DNA of 64,000 bases from positions 1,426,001-1,490,000 of the forward strand of contig NZ_CP041356.1 in assembly GCF_006965445.1 (NCBI RefSeq), written 5' to 3'. Of the stretch, positions 46,335-57,686 are shown in pieces. Each line of letters begins with the position of its first letter. Position 1 is the stretch's first letter. Origin of the DNA: Lactococcus protaetiae. Its GTDB lineage: Bacteria > Bacillota > Bacilli > Lactobacillales > Streptococcaceae. The position numbers were made by a program, and so were the translations under genes. The notes below the pieces were generated by a model that made no database searches, was not told the origin of the DNA, and worked only from the letters and a program-made list of their open reading frames with translations.

Positions 46335-46541
46335 TTGGGAATATTTGACATCATCGCAGCCGTGGGCGATGCGCTTTCGGAAAATGGCGACAAAGCGACC
46401 TATTCTGACGAAATCAAAAACGATAAGCGCATTCAAAAAATGATGCACACTGATGGTACAACGCACCAGACCATCAAAGCATCAAAAGTAAAATATAAGA
46501 GTGGCAAGGTTACGGAAACACGCTCTTATTACGAAGATTAG
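46335..46541 (+). CDS. Small hypothetical protein (68 aa)
   Basis: A TTG start at 46335 with GGAG about 9 nt upstream, directly after the stop of the 47-aa gene. The product MGIFDIIAAVGDALSENGDK... is short, polar and ends in a basic-aromatic stretch. It is followed by a hairpin made of ACTGACA/TGTCAGT. Function unknown; the pair forms a mini-operon in front of purF. Confidence 0.55.
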   Translation: MGIFDIIAAVGDALSENGDKATYSDEIKNDKRIQKMMHTDGTTHQTIKASKVKYKSGKVTETRSYYED

Positions 46542-46549
46542 AAAAATGG

Positions 46550-46576
46550 ACTGACAGAGTAATTTGTCAGTTCATT
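46550..46576 (+). terminator. Terminator built from TGTCAG arms
   Basis: ACTGACA (46550-46556) and TGTCAGT (46565-46571) form a stem, followed by TCATTTTATTT. A further TGTCAGCATACTGACG motif is at 46584-46599. Confidence 0.6.
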
Positions 46577-46612
46577 TTATTTCTGTCAGCATACTGACGG
46601 ATGACAAAACTA

Positions 46613-46690
46613 TTTTTTCCGAACAATCTTTTCCAAAAAATCCAAAAATCTCACTTAGAGCTTTTTATTTCCAGACAATCCAGCTAAAAT
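46613..46690 (+). promoter_or_regulatory. purF PurBox and promoter
   Basis: TTTTTTCCGAACAATC with core 46619-46624, and -10 box TAAAAT at 46685-46690. The predicted start near 46697 places the PurBox about 76 bp upstream, matching the purC arrangement and the known lactococcal PurR activation rule. Confidence 0.75.
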
Positions 46691-46729
46691 AAAGCTATAA
46701 ACAAAGAAATTGACGAGGAAAAGCAACCA

Positions 46730-48207
46730 ATGGCTGACAAGACAAAAATCAATCCCCCCACGTAAGAAAAAATTGGTGGCAAACGCACCCCGATGACGAG
46801 CGTTCGCATCTCAACGAAGAATGTGGGCTTTTCGGCGTTTGGGGACATCCAGACGCAGCTCGTTTGACCTATTTCGGGCTGCACGCTCTACAACACCGAG
46901 GTCAAGAAGGTGCAGGAATTTTAGTCAATGACAACGGAAAACTCAGTCGTCATCGTGGCTTAGGACTGGTCACAGAAGTTTTCAAAGACGAAAAAGACCT
47001 TGAGCTGCTTTCAGGCTCCGCAGCCATTGGCCACGTCCGCTATGCCACTGCTGGCTCGGCTGATATCAACAATATTCAGCCCTTTCACTTTGATTTTCAC
47101 GATGGCGGTCTGGGTTTGGCGCACAATGGCAATCTGACCAATGCGCAGTCGCTCAGACGAGAGCTGGAGCATGATGGCGCGATTTTTAGCTCCAACTCGG
47201 ACACTGAAATCCTCATGCACCTCATTCGCCGCAGTCATCATCCTGAGTTTATGGGCAAGGTCAAAGAGGCGCTGAACACCGTGCATGGCGGCTTTGCCTA
47301 CCTGATTATGACCGAGCATTCGATTTTGGCGGCGCTTGACCCGAATGGCTTCCGTCCACTTTCTATCGGTCAAATGAGCAATGGTGCGATTGTTGTTGCC
47401 TCTGAAACTTGTGCCTTTGATGTGGTCGGTGCGACTTGGTTACAAGATGTCCAACCCGGCGAAATCATCGAAATCAATGATGACGGCATTCATGTGGACC
47501 AATTTACAGACAGTACCAATCTCACGATTTGCAGTATGGAATACATCTATTTTGCACGCCCTGACAGCAATATCATGGGGGTCAACGTGCATACTGCTCG
47601 CAAGCGTTCAGGCAGAATTCTTGCCCGCGAGGCGCATATTGACGCGGATATCGTCATCGGTGTGCCAAATTCCTCGCTCAGCGCAGCCAGTGGCTATGCC
47701 GAAGAAAGCGGTCTGCCCTACGAAATGGGACTGATTAAAAATCAATATGTGGCACGAACCTTTATCCAGCCCACCCAAGAGCTCCGCGAGCAAGGCGTGC
47801 GCATGAAACTCAGCGCCGTCCGTGGTGTTGTTGAGGGTAAACGGGTCATCATGGTTGACGACAGCATTGTCAGAGGAACCACCAGCAAGCGCATCGTCCG
47901 CCTCCTCAAAGACGCAGGCGCAGCCGAAGTCCATGTCGCCATCGCCAGCCCCGCCCTCAAATATCCTTGCTTTTACGGCATTGACATCCAAGACCGCGAC
48001 GAACTCATCGCAGCCAGCCACACCACCGACGAAATCTGCACCCTCATCGGCGCTGACAGCCTGACCTACCTCAGCCAAGAGGGTCTCGTCGAGGCTATCG
48101 GACACGACAAGCTCACACTTGCCTATTTTGACGGGAAATATCCTACGCCGCTTTATGATTATGAGGAGGAATATTTGGAGAGTTTGGAGAAGAATGGGGT
48201 GAGATAA
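46730..48207 (+). CDS. purF: Amidophosphoribosyltransferase PurF (frameshifted near the start as assembled)
   Basis: PurF carries out the first committed step of purine synthesis. The main frame is open from 46864, but the conserved N-terminal nucleophile region ([16 protein letters not shown], with the catalytic Cys) lies upstream in that same frame, and its true start, ATG 46730 with GAGG upstream, is in another frame. Adding one C to the six-C run at 46753-46758 gives a continuous protein of about 493 aa. The PRPP motif [16 protein letters not shown] is intact. It is separated from purCSQL by 8.5 kb and has its own PurBox. Confidence 0.9.
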
Positions 48208-48234
48208 AATCCATCATTACTGATAACAGATGAG

Positions 48235-48265
48235 AATACTGACAGAAATCTCTGTCAGTATTTTT
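48235..48265 (+). terminator. Terminator after purF, TGTCAG type
   Basis: AATACTGACAGA and its complement form a 12-bp stem with loop AATC and a T run; again the ACTGACAG core is used as a stem arm. Confidence 0.85.
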
Positions 48266-48278
48266 CACAATCAAAAAG

Positions 48279-48308
48279 TTTGACCAATACTGACCAATCA
48301 GGTATAAT
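48279..48308 (+). promoter_or_regulatory. CtsR-controlled promoter of clpB
   Basis: Tandem heptads TTTGACC-AAT-ACTGACC (48279-48295) fit the CtsR box. The first heptad overlaps the -35 TTGACC (48280-48285), and TATAAT (48303-48308) follows at 17 bp. Heat stress would release CtsR. Confidence 0.8.
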
Positions 48309-48314
48309 AGGAAT

Positions 48315-48474
48315 GTAGTGAGAAGAGCTCACTAAAAACTGAATGGAAAAGGAGTGAAATTGAGTTCGCCCTCCTTGAAGCTATACAATTAGATAAAATG
48401 GAACCTGCACGCTATGCAGAACCTCATTTTCCTAAATTGTTACGCTTCAGAGCAGTCGGGCTCACATCTTAATT
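48315..48474 (+). repeat. clpB leader with inserted repeat element
   Basis: A leader of about 160 nt. GTGAG-AAGAG-CTCAC is a hairpin; AAAAGGAG (48347-48354) is the only good ribosome-binding site but is 120 nt from the ATG. Between them, 48395-48474 repeats the thyA element (AAAATGGAACCTGC, CATTTT, TACGCTTC, CTCACATCTT). A mini-frame from TTG 48360 follows the ribosome-binding site (12 codons at most). Confidence 0.65.
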
Positions 48475-51078
48475 ATGGACATCGAAAAAATGACAACAAC
48501 AATGCAAGAAAGTCTTGCTGCGGCGCAGCAAATTGCGCAGACGCGGCATCAGCAGGCGATTGAGATTCCGCATTTGTGGCGGATTTTTGTGCAACCGAAT
48601 AGTTTTGGAGCAAATTTTTATCAGGATTTGGGGATCAATCTGGACGAATTTACGTCCGTGATTGAGCAAGAAATTGACAAGATTCCATCAGTGGAAGGCA
48701 GTTCGGTCAGTTATGGGCAAGGGCTGAGTCAAGACTTGTTCAAACTTTTGAATGAAGCAGATCAGATTGCTAAGAAAATGGGCGATGAATATCTCTCAAC
48801 CGAAATCGTCTTGCTGGCGCTCTTTGAGTTGAGGCAAAATTCATTGACCCAATATCTGACAACGCATGGCGTGAGCAGACAAAAGGCTGATGAAGCCGTG
48901 AAAAATCTACGTGGAGGTGATAAAGTGACGAGTCAAAATGCAGAAGAAACTTACAAAGCGCTAGAAAAATACGGTGTGGACCTCGTACAACAGGTCAAAT
49001 CGGGCAAGCAAGACCCTGTGATTGGGCGTGATGAGGAGATTCGCGATGTGATTCGCGTACTTTCTCGGAAAACGAAAAATAATCCGGTGCTGATTGGTGA
49101 GCCGGGTGTTGGTAAAACAGCGATTGTTGAGGGTTTGGCGCAACGGATTGTGCGCAAGGACGTGCCTGAAAATCTGAAAGACAAGACGATTTTCTCGCTG
49201 GATATGGGCGCATTGATTGCGGGTGCGAAATATCGGGGCGAGTTTGAAGAACGCTTGAAAGCGGTGCTGAACGAGGTCAAAAAGTCTGATGGGCAAATCA
49301 TTTTGTTCATTGACGAGCTGCACACGATTGTAGGCGCAGGTAAAACCGAAGGTTCGATGGATGCAGGAAATCTGCTCAAGCCAATGTTGGCACGTGGTGA
49401 GCTGCATTTGATTGGTGCGACTACACTCGACGAATATCGTAAATACATGGAAACCGACAAGGCACTAGAACGCCGTTTTCAAAAGGTTTTAGTGACAGAG
49501 CCAACGGTTGAGGATACGATTTCCATTTTGCGTGGGCTGAAAGAGCGCTTTGAAATTCATCACGGCGTGACGATTCATGATAACGCGCTCGTGGCAGCTG
49601 CAACTCTATCCAATCGCTATATCACTGACCGCTTTTTGCCCGACAAAGCGATTGACCTGGTTGACGAAGCCTGCGCGACCATTCGGGTGGAAATGAATTC
49701 TTTGCCCACCGAGCTTGACCAAGCCAATCGTCGTCTGATGCAGCTTGAAATCGAAGAAGCAGCACTCAAAAAAGAACGCGATGATGCGTCTAAAAAACGG
49801 CTGGAAATCTTACGTGCCGAAATCGCTGAACTTCGTGAAGAAAATAATCAACTCAAAAGCCAATGGGAAGCGGAGAAAAAGGAAGTCGGCAAGATTTCTG
49901 AAAAACGCAACGAGCTAGAACAAGCACGTCATGAGCTTGATGAGGCGCAAAATGACGGCAATCTCGAAAAAGCTGCAGCGCTGCGCTATGGCAAAATTCC
50001 TGAAATTGAAAAAACGCTCAAGGAACTTGAAGAGAAGGCGAAATCTGATGATTTGAGTTTGGTGCAAGAGTCTGTCACAGAGGAGCAAATTGCCGAAGTG
50101 GTCGGGCGCATGACAGGCATTCCCATTACCAAGCTGGTTGAGGGCGAGCGTGAAAAACTACTCCATCTGCCAGAAACCTTGCACGAGCGTGTGGTGGGGC
50201 AAGATGAAGCCGTTGAGGCAGTATCTGATGCTATTATCCGTGCGCGGGCAGGCATTCAAGACCCCAATCGTCCGCTGGGTTCTTTCCTTTTCCTCGGTCC
50301 GACTGGGGTCGGTAAGACTGAGCTTGCCAAGGCGTTGGCTGAAAATCTATTTGACAGCGAGGAGCATATGGTGCGGATTGACATGAGCGAGTACATGGAA
50401 AAGCACAGTGTATCGCGGCTGGTCGGCGCCCCTCCAGGCTATGTCGGCTACGACGAGGGTGGCCAGCTGACCGAAGCCGTGCGGCGCAATCCTTACACGA
50501 TTATCCTGCTTGACGAGATTGAAAAAGCGCACCCTGACGTGTTCAATATTCTCTTGCAAGTCTTGGACGACGGGCGTTTGACAGATTCCAAAGGTGTTCT
50601 GGTTGATTTCAAAAACACAGTGCTGATTATGACGTCAAATGTTGGCTCGCAGTATTTACTTGACGCTGTCAGTGCTGACGGAAAGCTGTCAGAAGAGGTC
50701 AATGAAGCCGTCATGGCGCAACTCCGTGCGCATTTCAAACCCGAGTTTCTCAATCGGATTGACGACACGATTATCTTCAAGCCTTTGTCGCTTGACAACA
50801 TTAAAAACATTATCGTCAAAATGACGAGTCTGCTGACCAAACGTTTGGAAGAAATGGAAGTGACCCTTGAGCTGACCGACGAGGTCAAGACATGGATTGC
50901 CGAAAATGCCTACGAACCAGCCTATGGCGCGCGTCCACTGAAACGCTATCTGACAAAAGTTATTGAAAATCCACTCGCGAAATTGATTGTTGGTGGGAAG
51001 ATTTTACCGAAATCGAAGGTTTTGGTAGAGTTGAATGATGGGCAGATTGATTTTGAGATTCAGTCTATTTCTGAATAA
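48475..51078 (+). CDS. clpB: ATP-dependent disaggregase ClpB
   Basis: An 867-aa AAA+ disaggregase that rescues aggregated proteins with DnaK. It has an N-domain (to about residue 145), first AAA domain with Walker [11 protein letters not shown], a coiled-coil middle domain rich in Glu/Lys (about residues 400-520), second AAA domain with [10 protein letters not shown], and a C-terminal small domain. Control by CtsR is indicated by the upstream box. The ATG lacks a nearby ribosome-binding site because a repeat element lies in between. A near-match TGTCAG palindrome sits at 50667-50680. Confidence 0.96.
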   Translation: MDIEKMTTTMQESLAAAQQIAQTRHQQAIEIPHLWRIFVQPNSFGANFYQDLGINLDEFTSVIEQEIDKIPSVEGSSVSYGQGLSQDLFKLLNEADQIAKKMGDEYLSTEIVLLALFELRQNSLTQYLTTHGVSRQKADEAVKNLRGGDKVTSQNAEETYKALEKYGVDLVQQVKSGKQDPVIGRDEEIRDVIRVLSRKTKNNPVLIGEPGVGKTAIVEGLAQRIVRKDVPENLKDKTIFSLDMGALIAGAKYRGEFEERLKAVLNEVKKSDGQIILFIDELHTIVGAGKTEGSMDAGNLLKPMLARGELHLIGATTLDEYRKYMETDKALERRFQKVLVTEPTVEDTISILRGLKERFEIHHGVTIHDNALVAAATLSNRYITDRFLPDKAIDLVDEACATIRVEMNSLPTELDQANRRLMQLEIEEAALKKERDDASKKRLEILRAEIAELREENNQLKSQWEAEKKEVGKISEKRNELEQARHELDEAQNDGNLEKAAALRYGKIPEIEKTLKELEEKAKSDDLSLVQESVTEEQIAEVVGRMTGIPITKLVEGEREKLLHLPETLHERVVGQDEAVEAVSDAIIRARAGIQDPNRPLGSFLFLGPTGVGKTELAKALAENLFDSEEHMVRIDMSEYMEKHSVSRLVGAPPGYVGYDEGGQLTEAVRRNPYTIILLDEIEKAHPDVFNILLQVLDDGRLTDSKGVLVDFKNTVLIMTSNVGSQYLLDAVSADGKLSEEVNEAVMAQLRAHFKPEFLNRIDDTIIFKPLSLDNIKNIIVKMTSLLTKRLEEMEVTLELTDEVKTWIAENAYEPAYGARPLKRYLTKVIENPLAKLIVGGKILPKSKVLVELNDGQIDFEIQSISE

Positions 51079-51085
51079 AAATTAG

Positions 51086-51119
51086 AACCGCTGAGTGCAT
51101 GATTTTCAGCGGTTTTTTG
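51086..51119 (+). terminator. Terminator after clpB
   Basis: AACCGCTGA and TCAGCGGTT form a 9-bp stem followed by TTTTTT. Confidence 0.88.
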
Positions 51120-51189
51120 CTTGCTCTTGGCTGAATAAAAAGGTAAAAAATGGTAAAATTAAAGGAAGTAAAAAGAGTTTGGAGAGAGA

Positions 51190-52740
51190 ATGACAGCACA
51201 AAATCAAAGACAAGAACTACAACGAAATATCTGGTCTATTGCTGACCAAGTTCGTGGCGCTGTGGACGGGTGGGACTTTAAACAGTACATTCTAGGGATT
51301 TTGTTCTACCGTTTTATCAGTGAAAACTTTCAAAATTATATAGAAGCAGGTGACCCAGAAGTTCACTATTCGGATTACCCAGATGAAGCGATTAGCCCTG
51401 AGATTATTGATGACGCAGTAAAAACGAAGGGTTACTACATTGCACCCAGTCAACTTTTCTCAAATGTTGAGAAGACTGCGCGTGAAAATGCTGATTTGAA
51501 TACAGACCTCAAAGCAATTTTTACCGCCATCGAATCAAGTGCGATTGGCTATGCTTCGGAAAATGACATCAAAGGTTTGTTTGATGACCTTGATACAACC
51601 AGTAATCGCTTAGGAAATACGGTTGCAGAGAAGAATAAACGCTTAGCCGATGTCCTTGAAGGAATCAATCAACTGAACTTTGGTCGTTTTGAAGATAATC
51701 AAATCGATCTTTTTGGTGATGCTTATGAATTCTTGATTTCAAACTATGCCTCAAACGCTGGTAAATCAGGAGGCGAATTTTTCACACCTCAATCTGTCTC
51801 AGCACTACTAGCTAAAATTGTCATGCTTGGGAAAGATGAACATAATAAAATCAATAAAATCTATGACCCTGCCTGTGGTTCAGGCTCTCTTTTGCTTCAA
51901 GCGAGAAAGCAATTCTCAGAGCATATCATCGAAGAAGGTTTCTTTGGTCAAGAAATCAATATGACCACCTATAACCTTGCACGCATGAATATGTTTTTAC
52001 ATAATATCAACTATGATAAATTTGATATTAAACGTGGAGATACGCTTATCAATCCACTGCACAATGATGACAAGCCTTTTGATGCCATTGTCTCTAACCC
52101 TCCTTATTCCATCAAATGGATTGGTTCAGATGATCCAACTTTAATTAATGATGACCGCTTTAGTCCAGCAGGTGTTTTAGCGCCCAAATCAAAAGCCGAT
52201 TTTGCCTTTATCATGCACGCTTTAAGTTATTTGTCCGCCAAAGGTCGTGCCGCGATTGTCACTTTCCCAGGGATTTTTTATCGTGGTGGTGCCGAGCAGA
52301 AAATTCGTAAATATTTGATTGACAACAACTTTGTGGAGTCTGTTATCCAACTGCCCAGCAATCTTTTCTTTGGGACAAGTATCGCCACTTGTATCTTGAT
52401 TTTGGCAAAAAATAAGTCGAATACTGATACATTTTTTATTGATGCAAGCAAAGAGTTCAAAAAAGAAACTAATAATAACATTCTAACGACTGATAACATC
52501 GATAAAATCCTTGCTCATTTTGATAAAAAAGAAGAGTTGGACTATTTCTCAAAAGCCGTCAAATTTGATGCGATTGTCGAAAATAACTATAATCTCTCTG
52601 TTTCTAGCTATGTGGAAGCAGAGGATTTGACGGAGAAGATTGATATTGATGTACTTAATCAAGACATCAAGGTGACTGTTGAGAAGATTGATAAATTGCG
52701 AGCTGATATTGATGAGATTGTGAAGGAGTTAAGTAAATGA
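51190..52740 (+). CDS. hsdM: Type I restriction-modification, methyltransferase subunit HsdM
   Basis: A 516-aa N6-adenine methyltransferase. The N-terminal domain ([33 protein letters not shown]) is typical; SAM motif I is [16 protein letters not shown] and the catalytic motif IV is NPPYS. It methylates host DNA together with HsdS, and is required for restriction with HsdR. GGAGAGAG precedes the ATG. It overlaps the fic start by 4 bp, so it heads one long operon to hsdR with defence genes nested inside. Confidence 0.96.
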   Translation: MTAQNQRQELQRNIWSIADQVRGAVDGWDFKQYILGILFYRFISENFQNYIEAGDPEVHYSDYPDEAISPEIIDDAVKTKGYYIAPSQLFSNVEKTARENADLNTDLKAIFTAIESSAIGYASENDIKGLFDDLDTTSNRLGNTVAEKNKRLADVLEGINQLNFGRFEDNQIDLFGDAYEFLISNYASNAGKSGGEFFTPQSVSALLAKIVMLGKDEHNKINKIYDPACGSGSLLLQARKQFSEHIIEEGFFGQEINMTTYNLARMNMFLHNINYDKFDIKRGDTLINPLHNDDKPFDAIVSNPPYSIKWIGSDDPTLINDDRFSPAGVLAPKSKADFAFIMHALSYLSAKGRAAIVTFPGIFYRGGAEQKIRKYLIDNNFVESVIQLPSNLFFGTSIATCILILAKNKSNTDTFFIDASKEFKKETNNNILTTDNIDKILAHFDKKEELDYFSKAVKFDAIVENNYNLSVSSYVEAEDLTEKIDIDVLNQDIKVTVEKIDKLRADIDEIVKELSK

Positions 52741-53475
52741 AAAATCTAATTTTAGAAAAACTCCTAGAAGAACGAAAAAACGGTCTTAAAGGTGGGCTTT
52801 ATCACAAAACACAAGTCAGCTTGACTTACAATTCCAACCGAATTGAAGGCAGTAAACTGACCGAAGAACAGACGCGCTATGTCTTTGAAACAAAGACGGT
52901 TGGTTTTGATGCGGACGGTCTGCCAGTTGATGATATTATCGAAACCAGCAATCATTTTCGAGCGTTTGATTATCTGCTTGACACGATTGAAGAAGATTTG
53001 AGCAAGAAAATCATCAAAACTTTTCACAAAATCCTAAAAGAAGGCACAAGCGATAGTCACAATGCTTATTTTAATGTTGGCGATTGGAAAAAAATTCCGA
53101 ATGAAGTTGGCGATATTAAGACAAGTCTGCCAGAAAATGTCGACTCAGATATTTCCAACCTTCTTGTTGAATATTTGACAAAACCAGCAGTTACTTTTAA
53201 TGATTTAATCGCTTTTCATGAGCATTTTGAGCGCATTCATTCTTTCCAAGATGGGAATGGTCAAGTTGGACGTTTGATTCTTTTTCGGGAATGCTTGAAA
53301 CAGGACATTGTGCCCTTTGTGATTGATAATGATAAAAAGTTATTTTACTATCGTGGTTTGCGTGAGTTTGCGACTCAATCGGGTTATTTGATTGAGACTT
53401 GTTTAGCGGCGCAAGATTGTTTATAAAGAGTGGGTTCAGTATTTTTATCCAGAGGTTGAGGTGGATGACGATTAA
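52737..53475 (+). CDS. Fic family protein (C-terminus frameshifted)
   Basis: A Fic-domain protein expected to AMP-ylate target proteins. The active-site loop reads [12 protein letters not shown] (canonical HxFxxGN(G)R/K with Gln for the first Arg), and the N-terminal YNSNRIEG is the usual self-inhibitory motif. The main frame stops at 53426 after AAQDCL; the next frame continues [17 protein letters not shown] to 53475, which fits a normal Fic ending. This shift needs one base less (or two more), unlike the G/C-run shifts elsewhere, so it may be a genuine mutation. It overlaps hsdM (ATGA). Confidence 0.75.
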
Positions 53476-53615
53476 GTTGTTAAAAAAACGGACAACACAA
53501 GTGCTGTCCCTCCCAGATCAATGCAAGCATTCTCCTTGGCATAGGTTGAAAAAGCTTATCTGGATGGTATTACGAAGCTTGGGAAAGAAAGGAAGCGGGA
53601 AGTTAGGAAGAAAAA
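53476..53615 (+). pseudogene. Degenerate coding remnant between fic and sir2
   Basis: In one frame the spacer reads VVKKTDNTSAVPPRSMQ..., stops, and then VEKAYLDGITKLGKERKREV-RKKK before a stop just upstream of the sir2 start. The lysine-rich tail looks like a former coding end rather than random spacer. Which gene it came from is not recognised. Confidence 0.3.
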
Positions 53616-54638
53616 ATGAAAAAGTTAAGAGAAGATATAACAAAGCAACTTAGAAGTCTAGCAATAACAAAGCAACTGAACTTTTTGATAGGTTCTGGTG
53701 TATGTTTTGATGTGATTCCGGGTATGGGTGATAAGGCCTATCGAAATGATGAAATTGAAAATAAACCATGGGTTTCTTTGAGTGTTAATGATAAAGAAGA
53801 TGTTTCAAAGAAGCTGACAGCCAAAGTATCTGAGGTTAGTAGCGAATTATTGAGTGACAGTCCTGGGGAAGATGTAGCGAATCTACAGAAATCCTTTGAT
53901 GGATTTATGCAGTCTATTGTGTCTGTATTAAATCTATCGAATTCTCGTCAGACTCCAAGAAGCGCGAATATTTTTTCTACAAATTATGACTTGTTCATTG
54001 AAAAATCTGCTGACAATGTCCTGAAAACTAACAGACTAGTTTTTAATGATGGAGCAAGTGGGTATTTTGAGCGTTATTTGGATGGACAAAATTATAATAG
54101 ATTGGTCTCCTATAAAGGACTTAACGATAACTATATCAGTGAAATCCCACAAATTTCTTTGATTAAACCTCATGGATCAATTAACTGGCAGAAAACCAGT
54201 GATGGCAAAATTCAAATAAAGAATGAAGTAGTTTCAAATTCCGAAGTGGTTAATCCTCTAGGTTTTGAATCAGAGGACACATTCTTGAATAATCACTTTC
54301 ATGAAATGCTTCGTCTTTTTCAACTAGAGTTAGATAAGCCACAAACTGTTTTATTTGTGAGTGGCTTTTCTTTTCAGGACCCTCATATCTCTAAAATGGT
54401 CTCGCGTGCTATACAAAATCCTGAATTATTAACTTATGTTTTTGCTTATGACGATAAAGCAAAAATAGATATACTTAATAATATCAAAATATCTGAGAGG
54501 GTGAACTTTAAGGTTTTAACACCAAGGGATATTTTTGAAAATGTAGAAATAGAGGATAAGTTGACACTAGAAGTTTTGACCGAGATTCTAAATGGTTCCA
54601 GTTTGGAGGATTTGAAAGAAAATGGAAGTTCCAAGTAA
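53616..54638 (+). CDS. SIR2-like protein (SIR2-HerA defence, NAD-consuming subunit)
   Basis: A 340-aa SIR2_2-type protein. An N-terminal nucleotide-binding stretch NFLIGSGVCFDVIPGMG, the FSTNYDLFIE asparagine-aspartate motif, and LIKPHGSINW with the catalytic histidine are visible; GFSFQDPHI lies near the end. Such proteins pair with HerA helicases in a known anti-phage system and deplete NAD+ on infection. It overlaps the HerA gene by 17 bp, arguing for a fixed pair. The location inside a type I RM operon between hsdM and hsdS is unusual. Confidence 0.85.
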   Translation: MKKLREDITKQLRSLAITKQLNFLIGSGVCFDVIPGMGDKAYRNDEIENKPWVSLSVNDKEDVSKKLTAKVSEVSSELLSDSPGEDVANLQKSFDGFMQSIVSVLNLSNSRQTPRSANIFSTNYDLFIEKSADNVLKTNRLVFNDGASGYFERYLDGQNYNRLVSYKGLNDNYISEIPQISLIKPHGSINWQKTSDGKIQIKNEVVSNSEVVNPLGFESEDTFLNNHFHEMLRLFQLELDKPQTVLFVSGFSFQDPHISKMVSRAIQNPELLTYVFAYDDKAKIDILNNIKISERVNFKVLTPRDIFENVEIEDKLTLEVLTEILNGSSLEDLKENGSSK

Positions 54639-56470
54639 AAAACTCGGTGTTATTGTCGGTGTGGACGGTACTGTGGCGCAAGTTGGAATGTATGATATGT
54701 CAAACGATACAAATTACATCTGGTTTGGAAATATTTTGTCAGGACCGAAAGTTGGTGCATTTTTAACAATTAATCAAAATTATTCAAAAATTATTGCTAA
54801 AGTTATCTCTGAGAAGGTAGTTGACCAGCAAAATACTATCAAGAGTACGGAGTTTGATAATAGGTATAGTAAGAACTCCATCAATAGGGTCATTTATCTT
54901 AAAACACAAGGAATAATTGAAGACGGTATATTTCAAGTAACTAGTTCTGTTGTACCGATGGTTGGGAATGAAGTCACTTTAACAACTCAAGAAGAGATAA
55001 AAATCATATATAATCTTCATCAAAATGATGCTACTATTTGTGTTGGGAAATCTATACTTGAAAATCAGCCAATACTTCTTTCAATAAATCAACTTTTTGC
55101 CAGCCATATTGGGATTTTTGGAAACACTGGAAGTGGAAAATCAAATACCTTGCACAAGGTTTTTCTTGAGTTATTTCGTTCAAAGTATTTACCCCAAATT
55201 ATCAAGCACTCTCAATTTTTCGTTATTGATTTTAATGGAGAATACACTGGAAAAGATTTGTTTGGTATTGATGAAAACCATAAGAGAATCTTTGGAATTA
55301 ATACTCGAAAACCTCAGAATGGTCAAAAACTACCAGTTAAAAAAAGTTATTTATTTGATGCAGATATCTTGTCAATTCTTTTTGACGCAAGACCTGCAAC
55401 ACAAGTTCCTTTTTTGAGAAATGCACTTCGTACTTACAGAGAAAAAATTAGTGATGGAATGTCATTTGCGAATCTTGAAATAGGACTATTAAAATCATTA
55501 ATAATTTCAACAGATAAAGTTGAAAGTAATTCTATTGATGCATGGGTTGAGGCTGCGAGTTCATTACAAATTAATAAATCGCTTTTTGACGGAATCTTGA
55601 ATAATCATTTCAAAAAAAGTTATGGAAATATGAATATCTACAACGAAAGCAATGAGGTTATCGTTGAAAATAACAATATTAGTATTAGAGGAGAGCAATT
55701 TTTTAAATTAGAGGAACTTGCTAGTGCTCTGGGTGATGCTTTTAACTCGGCAAGTGAAATTCAGAAATTGGCTTGCTTTTTACAATTTCAGAAAGTATAT
55801 GTGTCTGCATGGAAATCTACTAATATTGAGTTTATCAATCCGTTGTTTCACAGGATTAAAACAGCTTTTGACAGTTTAGAAAAAGTAGTTGAAATAAAAA
55901 ATTCTATCGAGAATGAGTTCTCAACCTTAAATATTATTTCTCTGTTGCATGCAAATCAAGAAATAACAAGATTACTGCCAATGCTTCTTTCAAAGATGAT
56001 TTATGATGAACAAAAGATTGGTGTTTCGGAAAATCAAGCAAAGCAAACTAAACATCTAATTATTGATGAGGCTCATAATATTCTAAATGACCAATTTAGA
56101 AATAATAATGACGACTGGCAAGATTATCGTTTGACGGTATTTGAAGAAATAATAAAAGAGGGACGGAAATTTGGCTTTTACTTAACCCTGAGTTCGCAAC
56201 GTCCAGCCGATATTTCACCAACGATACTTTCTCAAGTTCATAACTATTTCATTCATCGGCTGGTAAATGAAAAAGATTTGCGCATGCTCGAGAATACGAT
56301 GCCTACTCTTGATGCTAGCTCATTTCAGATGATTCCCAGTTTAGGTAAAGGAGAAGTTATAATCACAGGAAATAGTATGCAGGTTCCAGTATTTGCTAAA
56401 ATCTCAAAAGAAGAGAAGCTACGCCCATCTAGTGATGATATAAACCTGACGGAAATGTGGAGTGAAGAAA

Positions 56471-56478
<8 letters not shown>
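54622..56478 (+). CDS. HerA-like ATPase (SIR2-HerA defence, motor subunit)
   Basis: A 618-aa HerA/FtsK-superfamily ATPase (DUF87). The N-terminal barrel domain (about residues 1-150) begins LGVIVGVDGTVAQVGMYD; Walker A is GIFGNTGSGKSNTLH and Walker B is HLIIDEAHNIL; the arginine-bearing block is SSQRPADISPTILSQ. These proteins form hexameric rings that associate with SIR2 partners. The ATG follows a GAGG at about 12 nt inside the sir2 gene. Its end overlaps the hsdS start by 8 bp. Confidence 0.88.
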
Positions 56479-57666
<1,188 letters not shown>

Positions 57667-57686
57667 TTAGCAGCTATCTCTTTGTT

